Shown: in pieces, positions 8,838-17,250 of the stretch | How the letters are laid out: each line of letters opens with the position of its first letter | Numbering within the stretch: position 1 is the stretch's first letter | Origin: CBDBLK01 sp965243145 | GTDB taxonomy: Bacteria; Bdellovibrionota; Bacteriovoracia; Bacteriovoracales; Bacteriovoracaceae | Assembly (NCBI GenBank): GCA_965243145.1 | Contig: CBDEUB010000002.1 | Coordinates: 1,674,001 to 1,738,000 of the forward strand | DNA length: 64,000 bases | Reading direction: 5' to 3' | Program-made: the position numbers and the translations under genes | Notes under the pieces: generated by a model | What the model saw: the letters and a program-made list of their open reading frames with translations, nothing else | Database searches by the model: none | Told to the model about the DNA's origin: nothing

Positions 8838-10088
8838 TCAATGGCCACCCTCACGAGATGCCAACAAATGGCCGATCACTTCTCCCAAAGATTCTCCGTT
8901 AAAAAGGTACATCCACAGGGCACATCCCATCAAATTAAAAAGAGCAATGGGGGTTAAATATTTCCAACACAAAGTCATCAACTGATCAACTCTCAAGCGC
9001 GGAAATGTCCAACGCACCCAAATGACAACATAGTAGATGGCCAAGGTCTTGAAAACAAAAACCCCGACTTCCAGTACCTGCCCCAAAGTTTTTCCAATGG
9101 CCACGGGATCAAAGAGAAAGGCCAACGGGCCAAACGCCGTTCCGGCCTCCCGTATCCCCGCCCGGTGAAGAATCTCTACCAAAAACTGGCCGCTGCCCAA
9201 ATCAAAGGGTAGCTGATACCCTCCGAGAAAGGCCGCCACGGCAACGCTGGAGAGAACGAAAACCTCTATGTATTCGGCCAGTGCAAAAAATCCAAATTTA
9301 AGGCCAGTGTATTCGGTGTGATACCCCGAAACCAATTCCGATTCGGCCTCGGGCAGATCGAAGGGGGCGCGGTTGGCCTCTGCTAACATGCCGATAAAAA
9401 AGACAAAAAAGCCTATAAAACTAAAGGGATTGTGAAAGAGGAGCCACTGGTGGGGAAAGGCCCCTTGCCTCTCCACAAAAGAGGCAAAATCCAATCCTCC
9501 CGCCAAAAGTACGACGGAAATTAAGGTGAGAGTCACGGGAACTTCGTAAGAGATGATTTGCGAGGCCCCGCGCATCCCTCCCAACATCGACCATTTGGAG
9601 TTTGCTGCGTATCCCCCGAGAAAAACGGCCACTCCCACCAGGGAACCCACACCCAGGAGATAAAAAACCCCTACATTGAGGTGGGAAAGCGTCAATTCGC
9701 TGGAAAGCGGCAAGACGGCCAAAGTCATAAAAACTCCGGCCAAGGCCATGAGAGGGGCCAAATTAAAGAGAAATTTATCGGCGTTGGCGGGATAAATGTC
9801 CTCTTTCATAATCATTTTGACTCCATCCGCCAAAAACTGCAAAAGGCCATAGGGGCCAACCCGGTTAGGCCCTTGACGCATTTGAATATCTGCCGAGATT
9901 TTTCTCTCTGCGTAAGTCCCCAGGCCTCCCACCAGGGCCATAATGTTGACCAGCACAAAACAGGCCACAAAAAAAACCAAAAAAGTGACTAGGCCTGAGA
10001 GGTCTGAACCCGTCCACCGATTTAGGGCCTCAACCAACCATTTGTAACCGTCAAACTGTGCAGCAAATGAATCGACTGTCGAGTTCAT
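8838..10088 (-). CDS. nuoH: NADH-quinone oxidoreductase subunit H
   Basis: NuoH forms much of the quinone-binding chamber where the peripheral arm meets the membrane. The 416-residue sequence has the signatures ERKISADIQMRQGPNRVGP near the N-terminus and AEANRAPFDLPEAESEL in the quinone loop. It is longer than the usual 325-350 residues because of an N-terminal extension (about 40 residues) and a hydrophilic insertion near LVEILHRAGIREAGTAFG. Its start overlaps the nuoA stop by ATGA. Confidence 0.97.
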   Translation of the reverse strand: MNSTVDSFAAQFDGYKWLVEALNRWTGSDLSGLVTFLVFFVACFVLVNIMALVGGLGTYAERKISADIQMRQGPNRVGPYGLLQFLADGVKMIMKEDIYPANADKFLFNLAPLMALAGVFMTLAVLPLSSELTLSHLNVGVFYLLGVGSLVGVAVFLGGYAANSKWSMLGGMRGASQIISYEVPVTLTLISVVLLAGGLDFASFVERQGAFPHQWLLFHNPFSFIGFFVFFIGMLAEANRAPFDLPEAESELVSGYHTEYTGLKFGFFALAEYIEVFVLSSVAVAAFLGGYQLPFDLGSGQFLVEILHRAGIREAGTAFGPLAFLFDPVAIGKTLGQVLEVGVFVFKTLAIYYVVIWVRWTFPRLRVDQLMTLCWKYLTPIALFNLMGCALWMYLFNGESLGEVIGHLLASREGGH

Positions 10089-10531
10089 GTATTGCCCCGT
10101 CTATCACTTGATGGGCCTAGGCCTTGGCCGTCGAGTTGGAAACTCTTGACCCAATCGAGGTCGCCCTTGCGCCAACAATAGATGACACCAACCACCAAAA
10201 CCATGATAAAAATGGAGAGGGAACCCAATAAAACACCCCCTTCTCCAACATCGTTGAATTTCTTGAAAACACAGGCGACGGGAAACATGAGGGCACCTTC
10301 GACATCAAAAATAATAAAAATAAGTGAAATGACATAAAAGCGAACATTGAAGTTAGACCAGGCCGAACCCACTGGCCCCTCGCCACATTCGTAGGGTGTG
10401 GTTTTCAGCGGGTTGGGATTGGAAGGCCTGAGAAAACGGCCGACCAAAAAAATGGCCCCACCGAAGGCCACCACTGCAAACGCGGCCAAAAGCACCACTG
10501 GAATATAGACATCTAGGCCGTGGGAAAGCAT
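10085..10531 (-). CDS. nuoA: NADH-quinone oxidoreductase subunit A
   Basis: NuoA is a three-helix subunit at the base of complex I. The 148-residue protein contains the loop motif TPYECGEGPVGSAW and the helix FYVISLIFIIFDVEGALMFP, both diagnostic. It is the first gene of the minus-strand operon and is divergent from mfd, with a 151-base gap that should hold both promoters. The peripheral-arm genes (nuoB, C, D, E, F, G, I) are not in the window. Confidence 0.97.
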   Translation of the reverse strand: MLSHGLDVYIPVVLLAAFAVVAFGGAIFLVGRFLRPSNPNPLKTTPYECGEGPVGSAWSNFNVRFYVISLIFIIFDVEGALMFPVACVFKKFNDVGEGGVLLGSLSIFIMVLVVGVIYCWRKGDLDWVKSFQLDGQGLGPSSDRRGNT

Positions 10532-10682
10532 TTCACTCGCCTCTTTTTAGAATCAATAGGTGTAGCCTACAGTACAGCGAAGGCCTTGGAAATAAAAGGT
10601 TGCTTTACTATCTTGTTGCGCTGGATAAAAAAGATTAAAAAGGGCCGGCCATATCGGCCAATAGCAGGTATCTACATTTTCT

Positions 10683-13600
10683 ATGCTTCTCAACGCTGTT
10701 TACCAAAATCTCGTCCAATGGACGAAAAAAATCGAAGAGGCGAAGGCCCAAAAAACTCCATACCCCCATTTGAATTTGACGGGGATTTCCTGGGAGCAAT
10801 GGCCGTTTTTATGTGGCCAATATTTAAAAACTCAAGTCCTAAACGACAAAAACTATCTTTTCATCTTTCCCTCATCTGAACAATGCGAAGAAATTGTCAC
10901 GGCGATGACGGGCCAATTTGACCAGTTTGAAATTCTTTTTATTCCCGGACTAGAAGTTAATCCCTATAGCGGCATTATGACTCCAGAGAGCAATATCTAC
11001 CAACGCTTTCGCGCTTTAGGGAAATTGGCCAATCACAATACCAACAGCGATACCACAAAACCTATTTTAGCGGTGGCCTCCATTGAATCCTTGATGCTCA
11101 AAAATCCACCACCCGCTTTTTTTCGGGAAAAAAGTTTTTGTCTTCGTATCAGCGACATTATTGGCCCCTTGGAATTGGCCAAAAAATTGGTGGAGTTGGG
11201 TTATTCCCATGCCTCTTCTGTCGAAGACATTGGCCACTTTTCCCATAAGGGAGAAATTTTTGATATTCATCCCGTCATGGGAACCCCCGTCAGACTTCAT
11301 TATTATGACGATATGATCGAAGAAATATTTGCCATAGACCCCTCTACTTATAAAACCAACCGCCAATGCACTTTTGAATCTATTTTTATAACGGCAACGC
11401 CCGTTGTTTTAACACAGTCCGAGTACGCTCATACTTTGCGCTCCCGTATAAAAGTGCCCTCTACCCAGTACCGTGAACGCTTGGAGAAAAAAAAGCTGGT
11501 TTTGTCCCAACTGCGCCAGGGGCATCTGTTTGAAAACTATCCTCCGTATATCCCTCTCTTTTTTGAACAACGGGCCTCAATTTTGGATTTTTTTGCATAC
11601 GATCAGAATGGGCCAACTGCCATTGTTCACATTATAGAAGATTTCAAAGTTACTGAAGAAGCGTCGGCGTGGGTGAAAATGTGCCAAGAAGAATTTGAAC
11701 GATTGGCCTCGGATATTGAAAATGACAGTCTTTTGCCCTCTCCCGAAAACCTCTATTTCACAGACCTCACCAAACTAATCGAAGGCCTCCCCGTTTTACG
11801 CCTAGGCGATACCGACGCCGAAGATTCACAACATTTTAAAACGGAAACCATTGATCTTTTCTTGCGCCAACACATTCCCGTGGCCTCCTCAAAAAAAGAA
11901 CTTATTGTAGAAGGACTTAAATTTGTAAAAGACAAATTTAGGGACAATGGAAACTTATATTTTGTCTATACTCGGCCTCACGCTCTCAAAGAATTCCAAT
12001 ATTTGGCAAAAATGACCGGAATTGCCGAAGCGTTAGGATCAAGGATGCATTTCCTAAACTATCCCCTAGAGGAAGGCCTTTACCATGAAAACGAACAACT
12101 GATCGTTCTTTCTGAAAAAGATGTTTTTTTGACCCGAAAACCTAAATTGGAAACGGCAAGGCCGTCAACAGAAGTTGAAATTGACCTTTTTGCCGAACAG
12201 TTGGCGACCTTAAAAAGTGGAGATTTTGTCATACACAACGAACACGGTGTGGGAGAATACTTGGGATTGGAACCTGTCGATCTAGGGGATCGGGCCACTG
12301 ACTGTATGGTTTTACTCTACGCCAGTGGCGATAAAGTTTATGTTCCCGTATACAAAATGAACTTGATTCAAAAACACGCTGAAAACACGGCCCAACTTAA
12401 AATTGACAGTCTGAGAAGCAATCAATTCTCCAAGGTTAAAAAACGCGCCCGGGAATCGGTAAAAAAATTGGCCTTTGACCTCTTGAAATTACAGGCCGAA
12501 AGGGAATCTTCCCAGGCCTTTGCCTTTGGCCCACCCGATCACCTTTTTAGAGAGTTTGAGTTGAGTTTTCCCTTTCGGGAAACTACCGATCAAATTCAGG
12601 CCATCCACAATGTCTTGGAAAGTATGCAAAGGCCCAAACCCATGGAACATTTAGTCTGCGGCGATGTCGGTTTTGGCAAAACCGAAGTGGCCATACGAGC
12701 AGCATTTAAAGCGATTCTCGATGGCAAACAAGTGGCCATCCTGGTACCCACTACAATTTTAGCACTTCAACACTACAACACTTTTAAAACTCGCTTCCAA
12801 AAATATCCCGTCAATATCGAATACATGAGCCGTTTTAAATCAAATAAAGAAACTGCTGCCATTCTGGAAAAACTAAGAAATGGTGGCATTGATATTGTCA
12901 TCGGCACACACAAACTTTTGGGGAAAAGTGTCCGTTTTAATGACTTGGGACTGGTCATTATTGACGAAGAACAAAGATTCGGAGTTGGCCACAAGGAAAA
13001 ACTGAAACTTTTAAAATCCAGCGTTGATTTTTTGACCCTGACCGCTACTCCTATCCCCAGGACTTTGCAAATGGCCTTTCTAGGATTGAAAGAATTTTCT
13101 CTCATAAAAACTCCTCCACCCAAACGCCAATCCATTAGAACCTATGTCGTAAGAGAAGATGACTCCACCTTGAAAAATGCTATCGAAAAAGAATTACAAA
13201 GGGGAGGGCAAATCTTTATCGTGCACAACCGTGTCCAAGATATTGATTCCTATGCCCATTATATCCACCAACTCGTCCCCCAGGCCTCCATCGTCATTGG
13301 ACATGGACAGCTTACGGAAAAAGAATTAGAACGCCGAATTGGTGATTTTTACAAAGGAAAATATCAAATTTTGGTTTCCACTACCATTATAGAATCGGGC
13401 CTGGATATTCCCAATGCCAATACCATGATTGTCAACCAGGCACACACATACGGTCTGGCCCAGTTGCACCAACTCAGGGGCCGCATCGGTCGTTCGGATC
13501 GCCAGGCCTACGCCTATTTTGTTATCCCTAAGCAAAAATCGCTGGCCAGTGTAGCAGAAAAGAGGTTGAAGGCCTTGCAAACTTATGCCGACATGGGCAG

Positions 13601-14216
13601 CGGTTTTCACATCGCCAATTGCGATTTAGAAATTCGCGGTGCCGGAGATTTGCTGGGCGGAGAGCAAAGTGGCCACATTGAGGCCATTGGTGCCGAACTT
13701 TATATGGAACTTTTACAGGAAGCTATTAGAGAACTTAAAGGAGAAAAAAAGACGCTTAATAAAAATATTGAAATCAACACTCCTTTTCCAGCATTAATTC
13801 CCGAAACCTATATTCAAGATTCAGGAGAACGCTTGAAGCAATACAAACGACTCTCCAATTGCATCAAGGTTCCACAACTCCACCAGTTCCGTGAAGAGCT
13901 AGAAGATATTTTTGGGCCATTGCCTTTGGAGACAAAAAACCTTTTTACTATTTTGGAAGGGCGTATTCTGATCCAACACCTCGGCCTTAAATCTATAGCG
14001 ATAAATGGGGCCAACTTGACTCTTGAATTTGACAAAAAAATCCTGGATCACGCTCCTGGTTTAAGCAAGAAAATTACTCGCTTTTTCCTGGGAAACCCCA
14101 AATCATACCAATTTAATCCCGACTATAAAGTACTGTACAATCATAGTCTTGTTTTTGATCCCGATTCCTTTTTACAATTCTGCCAACATTTGGCCAAGCA
14201 ACTTCTTCCTATCTAG
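10683..14216 (+). CDS. mfd: transcription-repair coupling factor Mfd
   Basis: Mfd recognises RNA polymerase stalled at DNA damage, pushes it off and recruits the UvrABC excision system. The 1177-residue protein has the full domain order: an N-terminal UvrB-like module, the RNA-polymerase-interacting domain (GDFVIHNEHGVGEYLG), a RecG-like translocase with Walker A GDVGFGKTEVA at about residue 660 and the DEEQ box at about 761, then helicase motifs TATPIPRTLQMAF and QLRGRIGRS, and the TRCF C-terminal domain. uvrA lies 3 kb downstream on the same strand, which fits the pathway. Confidence 0.97.
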   Translation: MLLNAVYQNLVQWTKKIEEAKAQKTPYPHLNLTGISWEQWPFLCGQYLKTQVLNDKNYLFIFPSSEQCEEIVTAMTGQFDQFEILFIPGLEVNPYSGIMTPESNIYQRFRALGKLANHNTNSDTTKPILAVASIESLMLKNPPPAFFREKSFCLRISDIIGPLELAKKLVELGYSHASSVEDIGHFSHKGEIFDIHPVMGTPVRLHYYDDMIEEIFAIDPSTYKTNRQCTFESIFITATPVVLTQSEYAHTLRSRIKVPSTQYRERLEKKKLVLSQLRQGHLFENYPPYIPLFFEQRASILDFFAYDQNGPTAIVHIIEDFKVTEEASAWVKMCQEEFERLASDIENDSLLPSPENLYFTDLTKLIEGLPVLRLGDTDAEDSQHFKTETIDLFLRQHIPVASSKKELIVEGLKFVKDKFRDNGNLYFVYTRPHALKEFQYLAKMTGIAEALGSRMHFLNYPLEEGLYHENEQLIVLSEKDVFLTRKPKLETARPSTEVEIDLFAEQLATLKSGDFVIHNEHGVGEYLGLEPVDLGDRATDCMVLLYASGDKVYVPVYKMNLIQKHAENTAQLKIDSLRSNQFSKVKKRARESVKKLAFDLLKLQAERESSQAFAFGPPDHLFREFELSFPFRETTDQIQAIHNVLESMQRPKPMEHLVCGDVGFGKTEVAIRAAFKAILDGKQVAILVPTTILALQHYNTFKTRFQKYPVNIEYMSRFKSNKETAAILEKLRNGGIDIVIGTHKLLGKSVRFNDLGLVIIDEEQRFGVGHKEKLKLLKSSVDFLTLTATPIPRTLQMAFLGLKEFSLIKTPPPKRQSIRTYVVREDDSTLKNAIEKELQRGGQIFIVHNRVQDIDSYAHYIHQLVPQASIVIGHGQLTEKELERRIGDFYKGKYQILVSTTIIESGLDIPNANTMIVNQAHTYGLAQLHQLRGRIGRSDRQAYAYFVIPKQKSLASVAEKRLKALQTYADMGSGFHIANCDLEIRGAGDLLGGEQSGHIEAIGAELYMELLQEAIRELKGEKKTLNKNIEINTPFPALIPETYIQDSGERLKQYKRLSNCIKVPQLHQFREELEDIFGPLPLETKNLFTILEGRILIQHLGLKSIAINGANLTLEFDKKILDHAPGLSKKITRFFLGNPKSYQFNPDYKVLYNHSLVFDPDSFLQFCQHLAKQLLPI

Positions 14217-14300
14217 CATTTTGCACGGTTTCCCTCTTTTTTGCTACAATAACAGGGAAGGAATACAAAATACCAACACCCATATTTCAAGGATGAGTTT

Positions 14301-15149
14301 GTGAAAATAGTCAAAACTTTTACATTTCTCTTGGGCCTTATCACACCACTGGCACTTTACGCTCAAGATGCCACCGTTGCAGAAGTTAATGGAACCAAAA
14401 TCAAAAAGAGCGAATTGGAAAAGGCCTATATGCAAAACCTCCTCTTTGTTTCAGATAAAGCGGTTTCACGGGAAAGAGTTTTAGACAGCATTATTGACAA
14501 GATGCTGGGGATTCAAAGGGCCAAAGGCGAAAACCTGCACAATGACCCCACAGTCAAAGGCAAAATGGAGGAAGTGCTTTACCACGCCAAAATTTCTAAA
14601 GATTTAGAAGGCCAATTTAAAAAAATTAAGATTGCAGATAGGGATATAAAAAATTATTACAAGGGCCATCCCGAATATCATACCGCCCACATTCTCTTTC
14701 GAGTGAGTGCCGCTGCATCTCCGGAAGAGATAGCAGGAGCACAACAGGCGGCAATTCAAATTTACCGCCAGCTTTCCAAACAACCCGAAAAATTCACCGA
14801 ACTGGCCAAAAAACATTCCCAATCAAATCTCGCTTCCAAAGGTGGGGATATGGGATTTCAACCGGCGATTCGCATGGCCCCAGAATATTTCCAGGCCATT
14901 AAGGGACGCCCCAAGGGATATGTTTCCCCTCCCGTGAGAACCCAATTCGGCTACCACATTATAAAGGTTTTAGGGGTCAAAGATTACGCTTCCATTGACC
15001 AACCCATTTATAAAAAAATTGTCTACGATCAAAAGAGGGACAAACTTTTGGCAGATTATTTTGCCAATTTCCGCAAAAAGGCCAAAATCGTGGTTCACAG
15101 GGAACATTTGAGACCACTGCCGATTGACCCCAACGCCATCAAAAAGTAG
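14301..15149 (+). CDS. PpiC/parvulin-type peptidyl-prolyl isomerase, exported
   Basis: Parvulin-type foldase, probably acting on outer-membrane or secreted proteins in the periplasm. The 282-residue protein starts with GTG at 14301, nine bases after an AAGGA box, and has a signal peptide ending near LYAQDA. A SurA_N-like helical region follows (residues 25-115), then a PPIC domain (about 125-225) with HTAHILFRV, SKGGDMGFQ and FGYHIIKV. It lies 84 bases downstream of mfd and is followed by a second relative, a common arrangement for periplasmic chaperones. Confidence 0.9.
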   Translation: MKIVKTFTFLLGLITPLALYAQDATVAEVNGTKIKKSELEKAYMQNLLFVSDKAVSRERVLDSIIDKMLGIQRAKGENLHNDPTVKGKMEEVLYHAKISKDLEGQFKKIKIADRDIKNYYKGHPEYHTAHILFRVSAAASPEEIAGAQQAAIQIYRQLSKQPEKFTELAKKHSQSNLASKGGDMGFQPAIRMAPEYFQAIKGRPKGYVSPPVRTQFGYHIIKVLGVKDYASIDQPIYKKIVYDQKRDKLLADYFANFRKKAKIVVHREHLRPLPIDPNAIKK

Positions 15150-15200
15150 AATTATGCGCTGAGTCTTTTCCTCGTCTCCCAGTTTGTCTAAAGAGGGAGT

Positions 15201-16124
15201 ATGTTGCAATTATTAACCTGCATTTCTCTAGGCATCGCTTTGAGCATCCCCTTCAAGGTGAAGGCCCGATTGCTCGACAAAACCCTGGCGGTTGTCAATG
15301 ACCAAATTATCTCCCTCTCTGAAGTTGAGAGAATCCGGAATACCATCACTTCCCGTCGCAATATCATCCCTCAAATTTACACCAAGGCCAGGCCTTCCCG
15401 TCGAGAAGTCATCGACATCAAAATAAGAGGCATTATTGTTCATCAGAAATTAAGCGAGGTCGGTTATGTGGTCAGCGATGAAGAAGTGGAATCTTCCATT
15501 AAGGAACGCGAGGTCGCGCTGGGAATTGGACGCCAAGACCTTATCAATTTCCTCAAAAATAGCGGCCTTTCTTTCGACGAATACTTTGAAATTACCCGCG
15601 AGGCCCTGGAATACGGCCGTTTTAATAGCTGGATTATCCAACCTCTAGTTTCCATTACAGACCAAGAAGTGAAAAATGCTTTTTACAAGGAAAATGTCAA
15701 CAACCAGGCCTTGGGGCTAAAGTACAATCTCGTTAATTATTCCATTGCCAAGTCAGAAATTACCAAACGCGAACTTGCAGAGTTTACAAGAAGTTTGGAA
15801 CGGTTCCGAAAAAATGGAATCCTGCCCGCAAAATTTGCCAACACTCAAACCAATAATTTGGGATATATTACGGAGGACGGGTTAGAGGATGGACTCAGGA
15901 AGTTATTAAAACGCACTGATGAGGGTTCTTTTTCACAACCCTATACCATCGGCAATCGTTATCACATTTTTTATGTGAGCAAAAAAGATTTGGTCGAATC
16001 CGAAACATTCCAAAGAGAAAAAGGCCGTATAAAAGCAAAACTTTTTGAACAGACGGCCCAAAAAGTTATTGACTTGTGGTTTGAATCGGAAAAAAGCAAA
16101 TTTTATATTAAATATTTTCTCTAA
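15201..16124 (+). CDS. SurA N-terminal domain-like periplasmic chaperone
   Basis: A 307-residue exported protein. It has a hydrophobic N-terminus, then the SurA-like opening LDKTLAVVNDQIISLSEVE and a helical SurA_N region to about residue 150, followed by a degenerate parvulin-like region (NNLGYITEDGL, YTIGNRYHIFYV). The key parvulin catalytic residues are not obvious, so chaperone rather than isomerase activity is likely. The stop codon (TAA, 16122-16124) lies inside the 8-bp duplication made by the MITE at 16127. Before that insertion the gene overlapped pdxA as TAATG. Confidence 0.82.
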   Translation: MLQLLTCISLGIALSIPFKVKARLLDKTLAVVNDQIISLSEVERIRNTITSRRNIIPQIYTKARPSRREVIDIKIRGIIVHQKLSEVGYVVSDEEVESSIKEREVALGIGRQDLINFLKNSGLSFDEYFEITREALEYGRFNSWIIQPLVSITDQEVKNAFYKENVNNQALGLKYNLVNYSIAKSEITKRELAEFTRSLERFRKNGILPAKFANTQTNNLGYITEDGLEDGLRKLLKRTDEGSFSQPYTIGNRYHIFYVSKKDLVESETFQREKGRIKAKLFEQTAQKVIDLWFESEKSKFYIKYFL

Positions 16125-16126
16125 TG

Positions 16127-16297
16127 GTAAGTACTCGCACCTCAATAAAAAATTGTGATAAGAGCACGGTAAGTGCTCACAATTTAGGTCAGATTGGGGT
16201 GATAGCTAAGACAGAGCGACTGAGGCGTGCTTATAGCACATCGCTGGGAGCGATGGCGAAGCTGAACCACAAGATGGCCTAAATTGTGAGCAGTTAC
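16127..16297. mobile_element. MITE-like structured element, copy 1 (171 bp)
   Basis: The element starts GTAAGTACTC and ends GAGCAGTTAC, imperfect terminal inverted repeats. It is flanked by an exact 8-bp direct repeat, CTCTAATG, at 16119-16126 and 16298-16305. The left copy holds the stop codon of the surA-like gene and the right copy the start codon of pdxA. Inside, CACAATTT can pair with the upstream AAATTGTG, in a hairpin continued by GAGCAC/GTGCTC, or with the downstream AAATTGTG near 16281. It has no coding capacity. Copies 2 and 3 are at 53436 and 58020. Confidence 0.85.
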
Positions 16298-16302
16298 CTC
16301 TA

Positions 16303-17229
16303 ATGATTCATATAGCTCCAGGACACGAACAATCTATTGCATTGGAAGTATTCTTTAAAACTTTGAGAATGCTCCCCGAAAAAACCCATAATCAACTGAT
16401 ACTTCACGCAGGGAGGCCCGAACTTTCCCACTTTTTTCACGATTATCAAATTCCACATCGGTTTGGAGAAAATAACCTGCAAGTTGAATCTAGCACAATC
16501 TTGTGGAGAGATTGTTCACGAAATCCATCCAATGACAGTAGTTTTGCTCAAGCGGGGTTAGAGTCGGCCTTAGAACATATTGACAAAGATGGGGATATTT
16601 TGTTCACCTTGCCCACCAGTAAAGATTCTTTGGTGCTAGAAGGTGCACCCACTGGCGGATATACCGAATATTTACGCCAAAAATATAGTCATCGCCACTT
16701 GTGTATGGGATTTAAAAACAAAAAGCGCATTTTTTTGCTGCTGACAGACCACTTGCCTTTGAAAAAAGTTTCTTCCTTTTTGAGTCCTCAATTGGCCGAG
16801 GCCAAAATACTTTTTTCACTCCAGCAAATTGAATCCCTTTTTGGCAGGCCGAAAGAAATTTATCTCAGCGGGATCAATCCCCACGCCGGAGAAAGGGGGC
16901 TACTGGGCGATGAAGAAAGTATTTTTTCTTTTCTCCCAAATCATAAAAATCCTCAAATGAGGGCCATTCAAGGCCCCCTACCGGGAGATACCTTGCATTT
17001 TTATTTCAAAGACTGTGCACAAATCTTTATTTATGCCTTTCACGACCAGGCCCTCCCGCTCTTTAAAGAAAAGTATGGCCTGATGGCCATGCAAATAACT
17101 TTTGGCCTTGATTTTCCCCGTATAAGCGTTGATCACGGCACTGCTTTTGAACTGTACGGAAAAAACCTGGCCAATCCCATGGGATGTTATTACGCTCTCA
17201 CCGAGGCCCTGCGCCTGCAAAATTTTTAA
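16303..17229 (+). CDS. pdxA: 4-hydroxythreonine-4-phosphate dehydrogenase PdxA
   Basis: PdxA oxidises 4-phosphohydroxy-L-threonine in the DXP-dependent pathway to pyridoxal phosphate. The 308-residue protein shows the family motifs SGINPHAGERGLLGDEE, GPLPGDTLF-like (GPLPGDTLHFYF), the metal-binding HDQALPLFK and the end block ISVDHGTAFELYGK. Its ATG lies in the right-hand target duplication of the MITE, so the insertion kept the start codon but replaced any upstream translational coupling. No clear Shine-Dalgarno is visible in front of it now. Confidence 0.92.
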   Translation: MIHIAPGHEQSIALEVFFKTLRMLPEKTHNQLILHAGRPELSHFFHDYQIPHRFGENNLQVESSTILWRDCSRNPSNDSSFAQAGLESALEHIDKDGDILFTLPTSKDSLVLEGAPTGGYTEYLRQKYSHRHLCMGFKNKKRIFLLLTDHLPLKKVSSFLSPQLAEAKILFSLQQIESLFGRPKEIYLSGINPHAGERGLLGDEESIFSFLPNHKNPQMRAIQGPLPGDTLHFYFKDCAQIFIYAFHDQALPLFKEKYGLMAMQITFGLDFPRISVDHGTAFELYGKNLANPMGCYYALTEALRLQNF

Positions 17230-17250
17230 GTTTTAAACGAGAATCCAAAC

